From Streptomyces netropsis (GTDB lineage Bacteria; Actinomycetota; Actinomycetes; Streptomycetales; Streptomycetaceae), in assembly GCF_014203545.1 (NCBI RefSeq), contig NZ_JACHJG010000020.1:1-64000 (forward strand): a stretch of 64,000 nucleotides of DNA. Reading direction: 5' to 3'. Positions 8,450 through 16,870 of this stretch are shown here, piece after piece. A program made the position numbers and the translations under genes. Positions within the stretch are counted from its first letter, which is position 1; the number at the start of each line of letters is the position of its first letter. The notes under the pieces were generated by a model. It ran no database searches. It worked only from the letters and a program-made list of their open reading frames with translations, and was not told the DNA's origin.

Positions 8450-9412
8450 TCAGCGCGCGGCGTACCGTCGCGTACGCCTCCCCCAGTCGTAGTTTCCGCG
8501 CATGCACGCCCACATCGCGTCCGCGACGAAGTCCTCGACGTGCGCGCACTCACCTGCGGGGAGGGCGAGTCGGTCACAAAGGGAGTCGAGTTCTCCTTCC
8601 AAGGCAGAGAAGTGGTGGATGCGTTGGCGCACCATGTCGCAGATAGCCTCGATCGCCGTGACGCGGGGGCAGGCGCGCTCACGCTCGACGATGAGCACCA
8701 GGTTGTTCAGCTCCCCCTTCCGTTCCTCCTTCTCCACCGACTGGACGTCATTGACCAGGAAGGCCACATCGCCGGTGAGCTCGCGCATCGTGCGGAAGAC
8801 GGTGGAGTGGAAGACGGCGTCGGGGATTTCGCGGTGGCCCGCACGTTCGCACTGGATCAGGGTGGGGTCCGCCCCGACCACCTGTCGGCGTAGGAGCACG
8901 TATTCCTGGGATCCGAGGAGACGGCGCGACAAGCGGTGGCGGGCCTCGGTGACATGGCCGGCGAAGTAGGTTTCCCAAACCTCGGCGGCCCTCGTCCGCC
9001 AGGCCCGGGACATACCAGCGGTCTGACGGCTCCAGAGGTCGGCCCATGCGTGCAGGAGGGCCGGCGGGGAGGCCGTCGGGACGGGGCGGAGATGGTGCAT
9101 GACGGCGGTGAACTCGTCGCAGACCACCCTGGCACGTCCGGGGTGGTCACCGATCGGCGTGTCGAAGAGGTCATCGAAGAGGAAGAAGAAGCTCTGCACA
9201 TCAGCGGCCGTGCGCAGGTCCTCGCCGACGGCTCGCGGGGAGACGCGGCCGGCGAGTTCGGCCAGGTCCCAGGAGGCGAAGCGATCCAAGGACGTCTCGT
9301 CGGGGAGCAGTTGGCGTTCGCGGACCCAGGAGAGCGTCCCCCGCCGGGCCTGTGGCACGTCCGGGCTGATCCGGGGCACCACAGGGATGAAGAAGTCCGT
9401 TGCTTGTGGCAT
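8450..9412 (-). CDS. Class I terpene synthase
   Basis: This 320-aa cyclase starts at ATG 9412 behind AGGAGAACCC. It carries the metal-binding aspartate-rich motif FFFLFDDLFD at residues about 75-84, the NSE/DTE triad as NDVQSVEKE near residue 220 and a C-terminal Arg-Tyr pair (GRRTRRY). These ligate three Mg2+ and the diphosphate of GPP, FPP or a methylated derivative and start carbocation cyclisation. The upstream methyltransferase gene ends 8 bases before this ATG, so the two are translationally coupled. It lacks the Pro-rich N-terminal extension of 2-methylisoborneol synthases. Together with the methyltransferase it suggests a non-canonical C11 or C16 product; the exact product is not predictable. 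Confidence 0.88.
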   Translation of the reverse strand: MPQATDFFIPVVPRISPDVPQARRGTLSWVRERQLLPDETSLDRFASWDLAELAGRVSPRAVGEDLRTAADVQSFFFLFDDLFDTPIGDHPGRARVVCDEFTAVMHHLRPVPTASPPALLHAWADLWSRQTAGMSRAWRTRAAEVWETYFAGHVTEARHRLSRRLLGSQEYVLLRRQVVGADPTLIQCERAGHREIPDAVFHSTVFRTMRELTGDVAFLVNDVQSVEKEERKGELNNLVLIVERERACPRVTAIEAICDMVRQRIHHFSALEGELDSLCDRLALPAGECAHVEDFVADAMWACMRGNYDWGRRTRRYAAR

Positions 9413-9420
9413 GGGTTCTC

Positions 9421-10268
9421 CTAGACCGCCCTGAGCCGGACGAGCCGTGATTCGATGCTGCCGTCGTACCAGGCCCGCAGGAACCGGGAGTGCCAGTGGA
9501 CGGAGCGCAGCAGCCGTGCGTGCTCGGGCCCGTCCTCCGCGCATCGCTCCAGTTCGAAGTCCAGCAGCGTGAGGGTCTGGAGCCAGAAGTCCCGGGTATG
9601 GCGGGTGATATCACGCGTGTCCTCCACCGCCAGGCCCGCGTGCCCGGCCGCCGTGACGAAGTCGCCGAAGGTGCCCACCCGGCAGGCGAAAAGTCGTTGA
9701 ACGGCATGCGCCAGGTGCGGTCCACCACGAATCCGTCCTCGACGAAGAACCCGCCCCCGGTTCGCAGCGCGGCTCGGATGCGTGGGAGGGCCTGGTCCAC
9801 CGGCATGTGGCAGAGGCTCTCGACGGCCACGGCCGCGTCGTACCGTCCGTCCTCCGCCAGCTCACAGACGTCCGCGAGGAGCGGAGTGACGAGATGCCCG
9901 ACTCGGGCCTGCCGGGAGAACGCGGCGACAGCTGGGATCTGCTCCGGGGAGATCGTGCAGGCGGTCACCCGGGCCCCCAAGCGCTGCGCCCAATAGATCG
10001 AGCCACCGCCGACGCCACAGCCGATGTCGAGCAGCTGCCCGGCGGCGTAGCGGCCGATGTCCCAGAATTCCGCTGCCCGTTCAAGGAGCCGCTCCTGGGC
10101 CTGGGCCAGCCGGGCCCGTGTCGCGCGCTCCGAGGGGTCCGCCGCGGAAGGCGGAGTGTCGAAGTACGTCATGTGGTAGTGCACCCGGGGGCCGGGGCCG
10201 TAGCGCGCGATGATGCGCGATGTCCTGCCCTCGTAGTGCTGCCGGATGGCGCCTGCCGTGCTTTCCAA
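9421..10268 (-). pseudogene. SAM-dependent (prenyl-diphosphate-type) C-methyltransferase, frameshifted
   Basis: From ATG 10268 the frame reads a UbiE/tocopherol-type methyltransferase: YHMTYFDTPPSAADPSE, motif I LLDIGCGVGGGSIYWAQ, and RMPFNDF near residue 193. At 9689-9692 a run of four A (four T on the coding strand) breaks the frame; with a fifth T the protein continues FFACRVGTFGDFVTAAGHAG and ends VRLRAV at 9421-9423, giving about 282 aa, the usual length for GPP or FPP C-methyltransferases. Its stop lies 8 bases before the terpene synthase. The family would add a methyl to a prenyl diphosphate before cyclisation. As written the gene is broken; a homopolymer sequencing error is equally possible. 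Confidence 0.75.
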
Positions 10269-10512
10269 TATGGAAGCCCCTTTCGGGGAGGCGGAAGTTT
10301 CAGGCTAGAGGCCGACCGGGGTGACCCCCAGCACGCTTTCGGACAGGCCCTCATGCCGTGGGTGATGCCCCCGCTCCCGCGGGGTAGCCGATCATCCGCA
10401 GGGGAGGCATCCAGCAGCGGTCCGGGATCGGTGGCCAGGAAGCCGATGTCGGCCAGGGCTTCCACTTCCGGCAACGCAGTGTGCGCGGCCTAAAGGCCAA
10501 GATCGGTATCGG

Positions 10513-10529
10513 GCTCCGTTACACGGAGC
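10513..10529 (-). terminator. Hairpin over the stop of the coiled-coil gene
   Basis: GCTCCGT and ACGGAGC form a perfect 7-bp stem with a TAC loop, overlapping the stop codon of the gene at 10519-11394. There is no T-tract, which is normal for Streptomyces terminators. The termination role is inferred. Confidence 0.4.
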
Positions 10530-11394
10530 GCTCGGCGCGTGCAATCGCTTCACCGGCCCGGCGGCGCGCGTGGTCAGCGGCGCGGGCCGCGGCCTCGGCC
10601 TGGGTTTGCGCCTGGTGGGCGGCAATGCGCGCGGTCTCCTCCCGCTGCTCCACCGTCTCCAGTTGACGGGCGAGTTCTGCCCGCTGCCGTTCCGCCTCCC
10701 GCAGGAGCGCGGCAGCTTGCTCGCTGTCCGTTTCGGCCTGTCGCAGTTCCCCCTCGCGGGCGTCGGCCTGTTCCTGCGCGGCGCGGGCCTCTTTCCGGGC
10801 CTGCGCGAGCTTTCGCTGCCGCTCCGCTTTCTGCTCGCGCTTGTGGGCGCCACCGTTCCCCTCTGCGTCGGGGCTGTCCCGGACGGACGGTGCGGGCGAT
10901 GGCGGTGCGCCCCCTTCGGCCGGAGTGAAGCCCACCGGGGCGGCCAGAGGTTTCGGCAGGTGGCCCGCCGCCCACAGCTGTGCTGCCTCCGGATCGGCCA
11001 GGGCCGCGTGCAAGGTCTCCGCGACCTCCCGCTGGACCTCCTCGCTTACGGGGTGACCGGCCTCCGCCGCGAGCTTGCGGGCCTCCCTGGCCAGAGCACT
11101 GACCACGACGTGCTGCTGACGGCTGAGCTCACGCAGCCGACCGCCCTCGAGATCCCGGTGTGCCTGGCGCAGACCCTCGCCGAGCGCGAGCAGCGATGTC
11201 ACTTCGTCCGGGCGGGCGCGGACCAGAACGTTGCTGGCCCAGGCCGACAGCGTCGGGCGGCGTAGCGTCTGGACCTTCTTGGCCAGCGCACGGTCGCCCG
11301 CGGTGCGGGCCGCGGCCACATGCCGGCCGCGGGCGGCGGTGAAATCCTGCGGGTGCAGCCCGTACAGCTCCTCGGTCACACTCTCCAGGTCCAC
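10519..11394 (-). CDS. Coiled-coil hypothetical protein
   Basis: This 291-aa protein begins MDLESVTEELYGLHPQDFTA. Residues 1-150 form an Ala/Leu-rich helical domain with the segment LRRPTLSAWASNVLVRARPD, a conserved element of a family of actinobacterial hypothetical proteins. After a Pro/Ser-rich linker, residues about 185-291 form a highly charged coiled coil (KREQKAERQRKLAQARKEAR and onward, Glu/Arg/Gln/Ala heptads). No enzyme motif or membrane segment is seen. The arrangement suggests a cytoplasmic structural or scaffold role, but this is inference. It is transcribed alone, with the terpene operon downstream on the same strand about 250 bases away. Confidence 0.78.
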   Translation of the reverse strand: MDLESVTEELYGLHPQDFTAARGRHVAAARTAGDRALAKKVQTLRRPTLSAWASNVLVRARPDEVTSLLALGEGLRQAHRDLEGGRLRELSRQQHVVVSALAREARKLAAEAGHPVSEEVQREVAETLHAALADPEAAQLWAAGHLPKPLAAPVGFTPAEGGAPPSPAPSVRDSPDAEGNGGAHKREQKAERQRKLAQARKEARAAQEQADAREGELRQAETDSEQAAALLREAERQRAELARQLETVEQREETARIAAHQAQTQAEAAARAADHARRRAGEAIARAERSV

Positions 11395-11878
11395 GGATCC
11401 TCCTGATCAGCATGGGGCCCGGAGTAGTTTGCCGCAGACCCGGTAGCAAACCGCCGCAAGCCGCGCGCCTTCGCCGAAGAGCGGCATATCAGCCGGCGTC
11501 ACGTCCAGGCGCAGCCGCGCGAAGCACAGCGGATGACGGTAGGCCCGCCCTTCTCGACGACGGCGTCAGCGGCGATTTCGGCAGCTGGATCCTGGGTGAG
11601 CGGGGTGGTGTCGAGGCGTTCGCGCCTGCCCCAGGCCGCCCCCGGACGCCCATCCACCGGCGCCCGGTGCGGCAAAGCCCGGGAGCCGGGTGGCGCGGTA
11701 GCGCCATTCGGCCGGTCGGCCCCGCCGCGAGCCGTGGCGCGACCCGGCCCGTGGGCGGACCGTGATCGACGCCTGGCCCGCGGCAAGCGCGACAGCCGAC
11801 GAAGGGCGCGGTCGGCGGTGACGGACACGGGTGGTCCGGACCAGCTCACGGCAGCCGGGCCGGGCCGGGCCACGGCAT
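11395..11878. other. 484-base intergenic region
   Basis: Several open frames overlap here on both strands, but all translate to Arg/Pro/Gly-rich sequence typical of non-coding high-GC DNA. No motif, ribosome site or start is convincing. The promoter of the coiled-coil gene should lie at its left end. Confidence 0.5.
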
Positions 11879-12340
11879 TCAGCCTGCCTTGCGCTCCGCC
11901 TTGTCGACCTTGCACTTGACACCGCTGGTGGACGCGCCCGCCTTGGGCGTGTAAGGGGCCGCGATGTCGAGAGTCTCCCAGCGGCCGGGACGGACGAAAG
12001 GAACGGAGGTGGCCCGGGTGGCCACTGGAGTGCCGTCAGCGGCTGTGAACTTCACGGCGAGGTCGTAGGTGTAGGTCACCGTCACATTGTGATTGAAGAC
12101 CATCACGCTAGCCGATATGCCCTTCTTGTCATTATATGTACAGCTGGAGATCTCGACATCCTTCGCGGCGTCACCACTGTCGGCAGCGCGGGGCGCCGTG
12201 TCGGCAGCGGACGTGTCGCTTGAGTCGGAGGCCGAGCCCTCCCCCGCCGGATCACCGCTGCAGCCACTGACGCCCATGCCGGTCAGGGCGACGAGGGCGA
12301 ATCCGGATACGGCTGCGGCGCGGGTGCGTTGGAACTTCAC
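11879..12340 (-). CDS. Secreted lipoprotein (153 aa)
   Basis: ATG 12340 starts a lipoprotein signal peptide (MKFQRTRAAAVSGFALVALT) ending in the lipobox GVSGC near residue 27. A Ser/Asp/Ala-rich linker (about residues 30-60) leads to a beta-rich domain of about 90 residues with two more Cys (ISSCTYND and GVKCKVDK). The domain contains VTVTYTYDLAVKFTAADG and resembles the FxLYD/immunoglobulin-like extracellular domains of Streptomyces lipoproteins. It is probably anchored to the outer face of the membrane. Neighbours do not indicate a function. Confidence 0.8.
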   Translation of the reverse strand: MKFQRTRAAAVSGFALVALTGMGVSGCSGDPAGEGSASDSSDTSAADTAPRAADSGDAAKDVEISSCTYNDKKGISASVMVFNHNVTVTYTYDLAVKFTAADGTPVATRATSVPFVRPGRWETLDIAAPYTPKAGASTSGVKCKVDKAERKAG

Positions 12341-12872
12341 TGTTGGTTCTCTCGATCCAGTGGTACGGGAATGGCGCCCTGTCCCGGCGCCATCGACGAG
12401 CCCGCGTCACGCTATGCAACAGGCCCCCCACCTGGCCATACCGCCGGTAACACTGTGACAGAGTCGCGACCGCATAGATCCCAAGTCCTGATCACAGACG
12501 GCAGAAACCCAGACGCCCCGCACGCAACCCCCACACCCTGCGGCAAACACGACGGTGACCTCGAAATGGACCACGAAAACGGACCGGGAGTGTGTCGAAC
12601 CGCGTGACCTACCGCACATCCGGAGCCGGCCGCTCCTGGCCCTACGACGGGGAGGGTTTCCTGCGACGCGGCTGAGTGCCTGCGGGGGCCCCGAGCGCGG
12701 GGCAGGCAGAAAGGTTCGATAGGGGCAGGCGGGCGCTGGTGGCTGCCGCGGCTGAGCCGTACCAGGACGGGTGACGACGCCTGCGGCCCGCCCCGGATGA
12801 CCGATCGCTCCGCGGAAGGGGCGGAACGGTACACGTCGGCCTCGACGGGCTGGACCGGGCGGAGGCGCCGGC
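12341..12872. other. 532-base intergenic region
   Basis: No convincing gene. The lipoprotein promoter probably lies in the 12345-12450 part. The rest is GC-rich with only shadow-type open frames; no repeats or strong hairpins were seen. Confidence 0.5.
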
Positions 12873-13442
12873 TCACCGCCCTTCTCGGGAAGTCGGAGGC
12901 CCGGTGAAGCGGTGCCACCAGTGACGGCGCCGCGGGTGTACGGCCCGGCCCAGCCTGCGCCCGATCACCAGGTAGCCCAGCAGGGCGCCCGCGGTATTGA
13001 GCAGCACATCGTCGATGTCGAAAGCCCGGCCGGTGATGAGGGCGCCCTGGACCAGTTCGACAAGCAACATCACCACTGCGGTGACAGCGGCTACGCGGAC
13101 CAGCCCCCGGGCGCCGGGCACCAGTACCGGCAGCAGCAGGCCGAATGGAATACCCAGTGCGATATTGCCGCCGAGTTGCTTGAGGGTGTCACGGAAGGCC
13201 GGTCGGGCAAGGTACTCACGGACGGAGTCGCCTGGGCGCAGGTTACTGTGCGTCAGCGATTCCGAGGCAGCCGAAGGTTCCAGTGTCAGCCGGGCCAGCA
13301 CCACTCCGAAGGCCACCATCCCCGCGAATGCCAGCAGCATGACCACCACGCGCACCGGCCGTGACAGCCGATGCCTGTCGGCCGCCGTCCGGCCTTCCAT
13401 GTCCTTGGCGGCATCGTCGTGCGGGACTTTCCGCGCCATCAC
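12873..13442 (-). CDS. VanZ-family membrane protein
   Basis: The 189-aa product contains a basic N-terminus, TM1 (VVVMLLAFAGMVAFGVVLA, residues about 31-50), a periplasmic loop, and the VanZ signature QLGGNIALGIPFGLLLPV followed by ELVQGALITGRAFDIDDVLL and NTAGALLGYLV. VanZ proteins lower teicoplanin binding in enterococci, but most actinobacterial members are of unknown function in the cell envelope. It is a single gene. The downstream region is empty and the upstream neighbour is the TmrB-like ATPase on the same strand, 240 bases away. Confidence 0.82.
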   Translation of the reverse strand: MMARKVPHDDAAKDMEGRTAADRHRLSRPVRVVVMLLAFAGMVAFGVVLARLTLEPSAASESLTHSNLRPGDSVREYLARPAFRDTLKQLGGNIALGIPFGLLLPVLVPGARGLVRVAAVTAVVMLLVELVQGALITGRAFDIDDVLLNTAGALLGYLVIGRRLGRAVHPRRRHWWHRFTGPPTSREGR

Positions 13443-13684
13443 GAACGCCCCCCGTCAGGGTTGACCTGTCTGCCTCTATCCGTTACCCCCGAAGAACATG
13501 AAAACTCCCCGAGCGGAAGGGGACGCGGGCCCAAGCAGGGTGCAGGTTCCGAAAGGGGACGACGGTGTCCTCGTGATGTGTCGCAGCCGTGGCCGGTGAG
13601 CCGCGACCCCGGGGGCGATCCGGGCCTACCACTGCGCGAAGGGATCGCGGGCGACCAGCCACCACCGCGATCACCCCGGATGTC

Positions 13685-14278
13685 CTACCGGCCCGGACAC
13701 GCGCCGACACGGGCCAGCACCAGGTCAGCCAACTGCTCGGGCGGCAACGCGCCGTCCAGGAACACCGTGTCCCCGGGCACGGTGGCGGTCGCGGCCATGC
13801 ATGCTTCGATCCTGTCCTTGCCCCAGCGCCGGACCCGCTCCTCCCGCTCGGGATCATCAGGGAAGAAGGTCCGTCCGTCGATCCGCTTCTCCAAGACCTC
13901 CCGTGAGACGTTGAGGAAGAAGTGGTGCAGGTCGATGCCCGCGTCCTTCAACACACCGAAGATCTCACCGGCGTATCCGGGGTTGACCAAGGTCATGGGA
14001 ACCAGGACCGGACGGCGGTACTCCTCGACCAGTCCCACCGCCAAGTCGGCAACCTGCCGCCGCCACAACCGAAGATCCTGGAAGTCGCCGGTCGGCACCT
14101 CCACGATCTCCCGCAGCACAAAGCCGACCATCTCGGGGTCATAGACCAGAGCCTCGGGCCAGCGCGGACGCAACTCGTCCACCAGCGTGCTCTTCCCGCT
14201 GCCGAACGCACCGTTCACCCAGACGATCAACGCGATCCCCCCACCCCGGCTGCCACACCCGCGCGTCGGGCCCGGCAT
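13685..14278 (-). CDS. TmrB-like P-loop ATPase
   Basis: The protein (197 aa from ATG 14278, or 181 aa from TTG 14230 which has a GGGGGGA ribosome site) contains LIVWVNGAFGSGKSTLVDEL with a Walker A loop. It continues with LVYDPEMVGFVLREIV, GDFQDLRLWRRQVADLA and VLVPMTLVNPGYAGEIFG. This layout matches the Bacillus tunicamycin-resistance protein TmrB and its relatives, small membrane-associated ATP-binding proteins. Many actinobacterial homologues are annotated simply as AAA ATPases, so an antibiotic-resistance role is possible but unproven. No tunicamycin-like biosynthetic genes are nearby. Confidence 0.75.
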   Translation of the reverse strand: MPGPTRGCGSRGGGIALIVWVNGAFGSGKSTLVDELRPRWPEALVYDPEMVGFVLREIVEVPTGDFQDLRLWRRQVADLAVGLVEEYRRPVLVPMTLVNPGYAGEIFGVLKDAGIDLHHFFLNVSREVLEKRIDGRTFFPDDPEREERVRRWGKDRIEACMAATATVPGDTVFLDGALPPEQLADLVLARVGACPGR

Positions 14279-14409
14279 GTCGGATCAGCATGCCGTGCGG
14301 ATCGGACGAGGCCAAGCGCTGGATGCGCCCGTAGGCAGCTCGGATGCGCCCCGGTTCAGCGATCCCAGCGGTCTGGCCCATTTCAGGCTTCTGGGGCGTG
14401 CGGAGGTCC

Positions 14410-15258
14410 TCAGCCCAGGAATGCCGCGGTGGCCGCCACGAACCGGTCGGCATCGTCGAGCCACGGGTAGTGCCCGGCTCCGGGCTGAACGTCGAGCGTG
14501 GCGTCGGAGAACACGCCTGCAAGCTCAGCCACCGAGCACGGGGGGCTGTTCACGTCGTACTCGCCGGCGAGCAGCAGTACGCGGGCCTCGCAGGTGGCGA
14601 GTGCCGCGCGGGTGGTCTCCGGGTCGAAGGCGCCCTCAGCCGCGAAGAGTGCGGCAGCCTCCATGTTGCTCGGCCGGCCGGCTGCATGGTGCTGCCGTGC
14701 CGCGGCGTCCCACCGGCCGCAGAAGAAGGGAGCGATGGCCTCCCAGTCGCTGCCCGTGCCCTTACCGATCGCCTCCAAGGCGGCGAACGCCGCCGGGAAC
14801 CACGGCTCGCTCTTCCGGAGCTGCGCGAGCTCGCGCCGCGTCTCGCCGGTGATCGCTATACCGACGGCTCGTGCACCGGGTGTGATCAGGGCGAGCTTGG
14901 CGACGTTCTCCGGGTATCGCGCCGCGTACCGCATCGCGAGGTTCGCGCCGCCGGAGTGAGCGAGCAAGTCCATCCGGGCGAGGCCGAGGTGTTCCCGCAG
15001 CGCCTCGACGTCCTCGACGAGACGATCGCAGCGGTAGGAGGAGGTGTCTTCGGGAATCGCGGACCGGCCGGTGCCGCGAAGGTCCAGAAAGATCAGCCGG
15101 CGGTGCGTGGACAGGCCGCCGAGGTCGCCGAGATAGAGGGAGTCCGACGGGCCTCCCGGGAGGCAGACGACCGGGTCGCCGTCGCCGGTCACACGGTAGG
15201 CGAGCTGGGTTCCGTCAGGCGCGGAGAAGGTAGGCATGGCCGGGACTCTGCCAGCCAT
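14410..15258 (-). CDS. Alpha/beta hydrolase, proline-iminopeptidase-like
   Basis: From ATG 15258 (two other Met codons at 15273 and 15237 are possible) the 282-aa protein shows VVCLPGGPSDSLYLGDLG, the strand IFLDLRGTGRSAIPEDTSSY and an elbow LLAHSGGANLAM. A C-terminal LLAGEYDVNSPP and GAGHYPWLDD supply acid and His. The HSGGA elbow with an upstream PGGP is typical of proline iminopeptidase/haloalkane-like hydrolases in Streptomyces. The start overlaps an inverted repeat shared with the divergent regulator at 15300, implying control by that protein. Confidence 0.82.
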   Translation of the reverse strand: MAGRVPAMPTFSAPDGTQLAYRVTGDGDPVVCLPGGPSDSLYLGDLGGLSTHRRLIFLDLRGTGRSAIPEDTSSYRCDRLVEDVEALREHLGLARMDLLAHSGGANLAMRYAARYPENVAKLALITPGARAVGIAITGETRRELAQLRKSEPWFPAAFAALEAIGKGTGSDWEAIAPFFCGRWDAAARQHHAAGRPSNMEAAALFAAEGAFDPETTRAALATCEARVLLLAGEYDVNSPPCSVAELAGVFSDATLDVQPGAGHYPWLDDADRFVAATAAFLG

Positions 15259-15283
15259 AACCAGGTTATACAACCCGGTTATG
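15256..15283. promoter_or_regulatory. Inverted repeat in divergent promoter
   Basis: CATAACC (15256-15262) and GGTTATG (15277-15283) are perfect inverted repeats flanking AGGTTATACAACCC, which itself contains a second GGTT/AACC pair and TATAC-like -10 sequences in both directions. The site overlaps the start of the hydrolase and lies 17 bases before the start of the helix-turn-helix gene. It is a natural operator for autoregulation; this is inferred from position and symmetry. Confidence 0.55.
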
Positions 15284-15299
15284 AGAGGAGGGTGCCCGG

Positions 15300-15920
15300 G
15301 TGTATAACGGAGCGGTGGCAGATGGAGAAGACACGCATCAGGACCCCGGGGTGCTGACCGAGGAACAAGCCGAGCGGATGCTCGCCGGCATGAACGAGGT
15401 CATCCGTGCGGGCGAGGAGATGCGGACGCTGCGCGCCGAAATGATCAGAGTGCTCGTCGGCTTGGGCTGGACCCAGGACAGAATCGCCCGGCTCACCGAC
15501 ATGAGTCAGCCCGCCGTGTCGAAGCAGGTGACGAAGCACCAGGCCGCCGGCCCACTGCCCCCGATGACACTCTCCCTCGACCAGTACGACACGCCATGGC
15601 TCGAAGGGCGCCTGTGGGGCCTCGCCGAGGAAATCTCCGAGACCTTCTGTGACACCGCCCGCTGCACGCGCTACGTCCATGCCATCGCCCGGGGAAAGAA
15701 GCGCTTCACGCCCCAGAACGTCGACGAGCTGCGGCGCCTCCTCGAAGAGGACCTGAGGCTGCACCAGGCGGAGATGCCCGGCAGCTACCGGGACGCGTAC
15801 GACGAGATCAGCCGTGGGCTCGACGTCCCGTCGAAGGAGACCACCACCGCATCGACCTCCGTGCGCCGCACCCTCGCTCACCGGATCCAGCGCGACCGGC
15901 TCCGGCTGAGCACCGAATGA
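15300..15920 (+). CDS. Helix-turn-helix DNA-binding protein
   Basis: Starting at GTG 15300 (GTG 15315 is an alternative with a GGAG site), this 206-aa protein contains LVGLGWTQDRIARLTDMSQP-AVSKQVTKH, a clear helix-turn-helix at residues about 52-80 of the sigma-region-4/Trp-repressor type. The C-terminal 120 residues (LRLHQAEMPGSYRDAYDEIS) are helical without a known ligand domain. It is divergent from the hydrolase at 14410 and separated from it by an inverted repeat, so it probably regulates itself and that gene. Confidence 0.75.
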   Translation: MYNGAVADGEDTHQDPGVLTEEQAERMLAGMNEVIRAGEEMRTLRAEMIRVLVGLGWTQDRIARLTDMSQPAVSKQVTKHQAAGPLPPMTLSLDQYDTPWLEGRLWGLAEEISETFCDTARCTRYVHAIARGKKRFTPQNVDELRRLLEEDLRLHQAEMPGSYRDAYDEISRGLDVPSKETTTASTSVRRTLAHRIQRDRLRLSTE

Positions 15921-15987
15921 GGGACTGCTTCCCCGGAAGAGAGACCGGCGCGGATCCGGGAAGCGTGGCCACCGGCCCCCTCTGGCC

Positions 15988-16362
15988 CTAGTGAGCCCAG
16001 GGCGGCGTGATGGTGCTGCCGTCGGCCAGTTCGGCGCTGAGCCCGACACGTGTAGTGACCCACATGTGCGCGGGCTGGTCGGTGGCATTGGCAACCGCCA
16101 GCTCGGAGCCTGCCGGAGCCACCGCCGCGTCACCGACGCCGAGTTCGGCGGTCTCGCCGGCGATGGTGAGCCGGAGGCGGCCGGACAGAACGTAGAACGT
16201 TTCCTCGTGACTGATCGTGTGGGCCGGGCCCACCATTCCGGCCGGGATCTCGCCGCGCCAGGCGGCGAGGTCCCGGCTGCCGGTGTCCGGGCGGACGTAG
16301 GAAACGAAGCGGGCACCGTGGATCTCGTGCACGACGGCCTCGTCGCTGCGGATGAAGGGCAT
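15988..16362 (-). CDS. Cupin-domain protein
   Basis: A perfect AAGGAGGTCGGT ribosome site precedes ATG 16362. The 124-aa protein is a single small cupin: PAHTISHEETFYVLSGRLRL matches cupin motif 1 (the two His and the Glu that bind metal), and GDAAVAPAGSELAVANATD matches motif 2 though with a modified final His. Such proteins are metal-dependent sensors or small-molecule oxygenases/isomerases. Its start is 67 bases from the divergent MarR gene with two operator copies between them, so it is very likely a MarR-controlled gene. Confidence 0.82.
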   Translation of the reverse strand: MPFIRSDEAVVHEIHGARFVSYVRPDTGSRDLAAWRGEIPAGMVGPAHTISHEETFYVLSGRLRLTIAGETAELGVGDAAVAPAGSELAVANATDQPAHMWVTTRVGLSAELADGSTITPPWAH

Positions 16363-16373
16363 ACCGACCTCCT

Positions 16374-16417
16374 TATAGACAAGTTGCTTGTCTATATAGA
16401 CAAGCAGCTTGACCAGA
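16374..16417. promoter_or_regulatory. Tandem MarR-type operators
   Basis: The first site has perfect 10-bp arms TATAGACAAG (16374-16383) and CTTGTCTATA (16387-16396) around TTG. A second, imperfect copy starts with TATAGACAAG (16395-16404), spacer CAG and CTTGACCAGA (16408-16417). The copies overlap by 2 bases and fill the gap between the divergent cupin and MarR genes. MarR proteins bind such 16-23 bp palindromes. Confidence 0.78.
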
Positions 16418-16429
16418 TATAGTCAAGTC

Positions 16430-16870
16430 ATGGATGACGCCCTGGCCTTCTCCGCGCTCGTGCTGGCACTCTCCGGGCAGCTGGTGCAGGAGATCCACAC
16501 CCGCGTGACCCAGCAGGGATTCGAGGACCTGCGGCCCGCACACGGGTTCGCCTTTGCCCGCATCTCGCTGGGTGACGCCACTACGGCCGACCTGGCCGAG
16601 CATCTGGGGGTCACCAAGCAGGCCGCCGCCCAACTGGTCGAGGAACTGGTCCGCAAGGGGTACGTGGAGCGGCATCCCCACCCCCACGATGCCCGTGCCC
16701 GGCTCTTGGGGCTGACCGAGGCCGGCCGGGCCGCCACCCGCGCCGCCGACCAGGCAGCCCGGGCTGCCGTCGCACCATGGCGCGAGGCGTTGGGCGAGGC
16801 ACGCTTCAGTGAGCTTGTCGCCGACCTGACCCGGCTGACGCCACCGGAGCCGATCCGCCCCGCGTGGTGA
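16430..16870 (+). CDS. MarR-family transcriptional regulator
   Basis: ATG 16430 gives a 146-aa regulator (a TTG at 16409 would lie inside the operator and is less likely). The winged helix is visible as TADLAEHLGVTKQAAAQLVE, followed by ELVRKGYVERHPHPHDARAR, the wing with the typical D-x-R-A-R. It is expected to be a dimeric repressor released by a small ligand, controlling itself and the divergent cupin through the tandem palindromes at 16374-16417. The ligand is unknown. Confidence 0.88.
   Translation: MDDALAFSALVLALSGQLVQEIHTRVTQQGFEDLRPAHGFAFARISLGDATTADLAEHLGVTKQAAAQLVEELVRKGYVERHPHPHDARARLLGLTEAGRAATRAADQAARAAVAPWREALGEARFSELVADLTRLTPPEPIRPAW

Noticed and set aside
10300..10500. Minus-strand stretch reading LPEVEALADIGFLATDPG as possible gene tail
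   Set aside because: It is protein-like for only about 20 residues, has no upstream gene and no identifiable family; left as unresolved debris.
11499..11915. Minus-strand open frame of 138 codons before the lipoprotein gene
   Set aside because: Low-complexity Arg/Pro/Gly translation, no ribosome site and overlap with other equally open frames.
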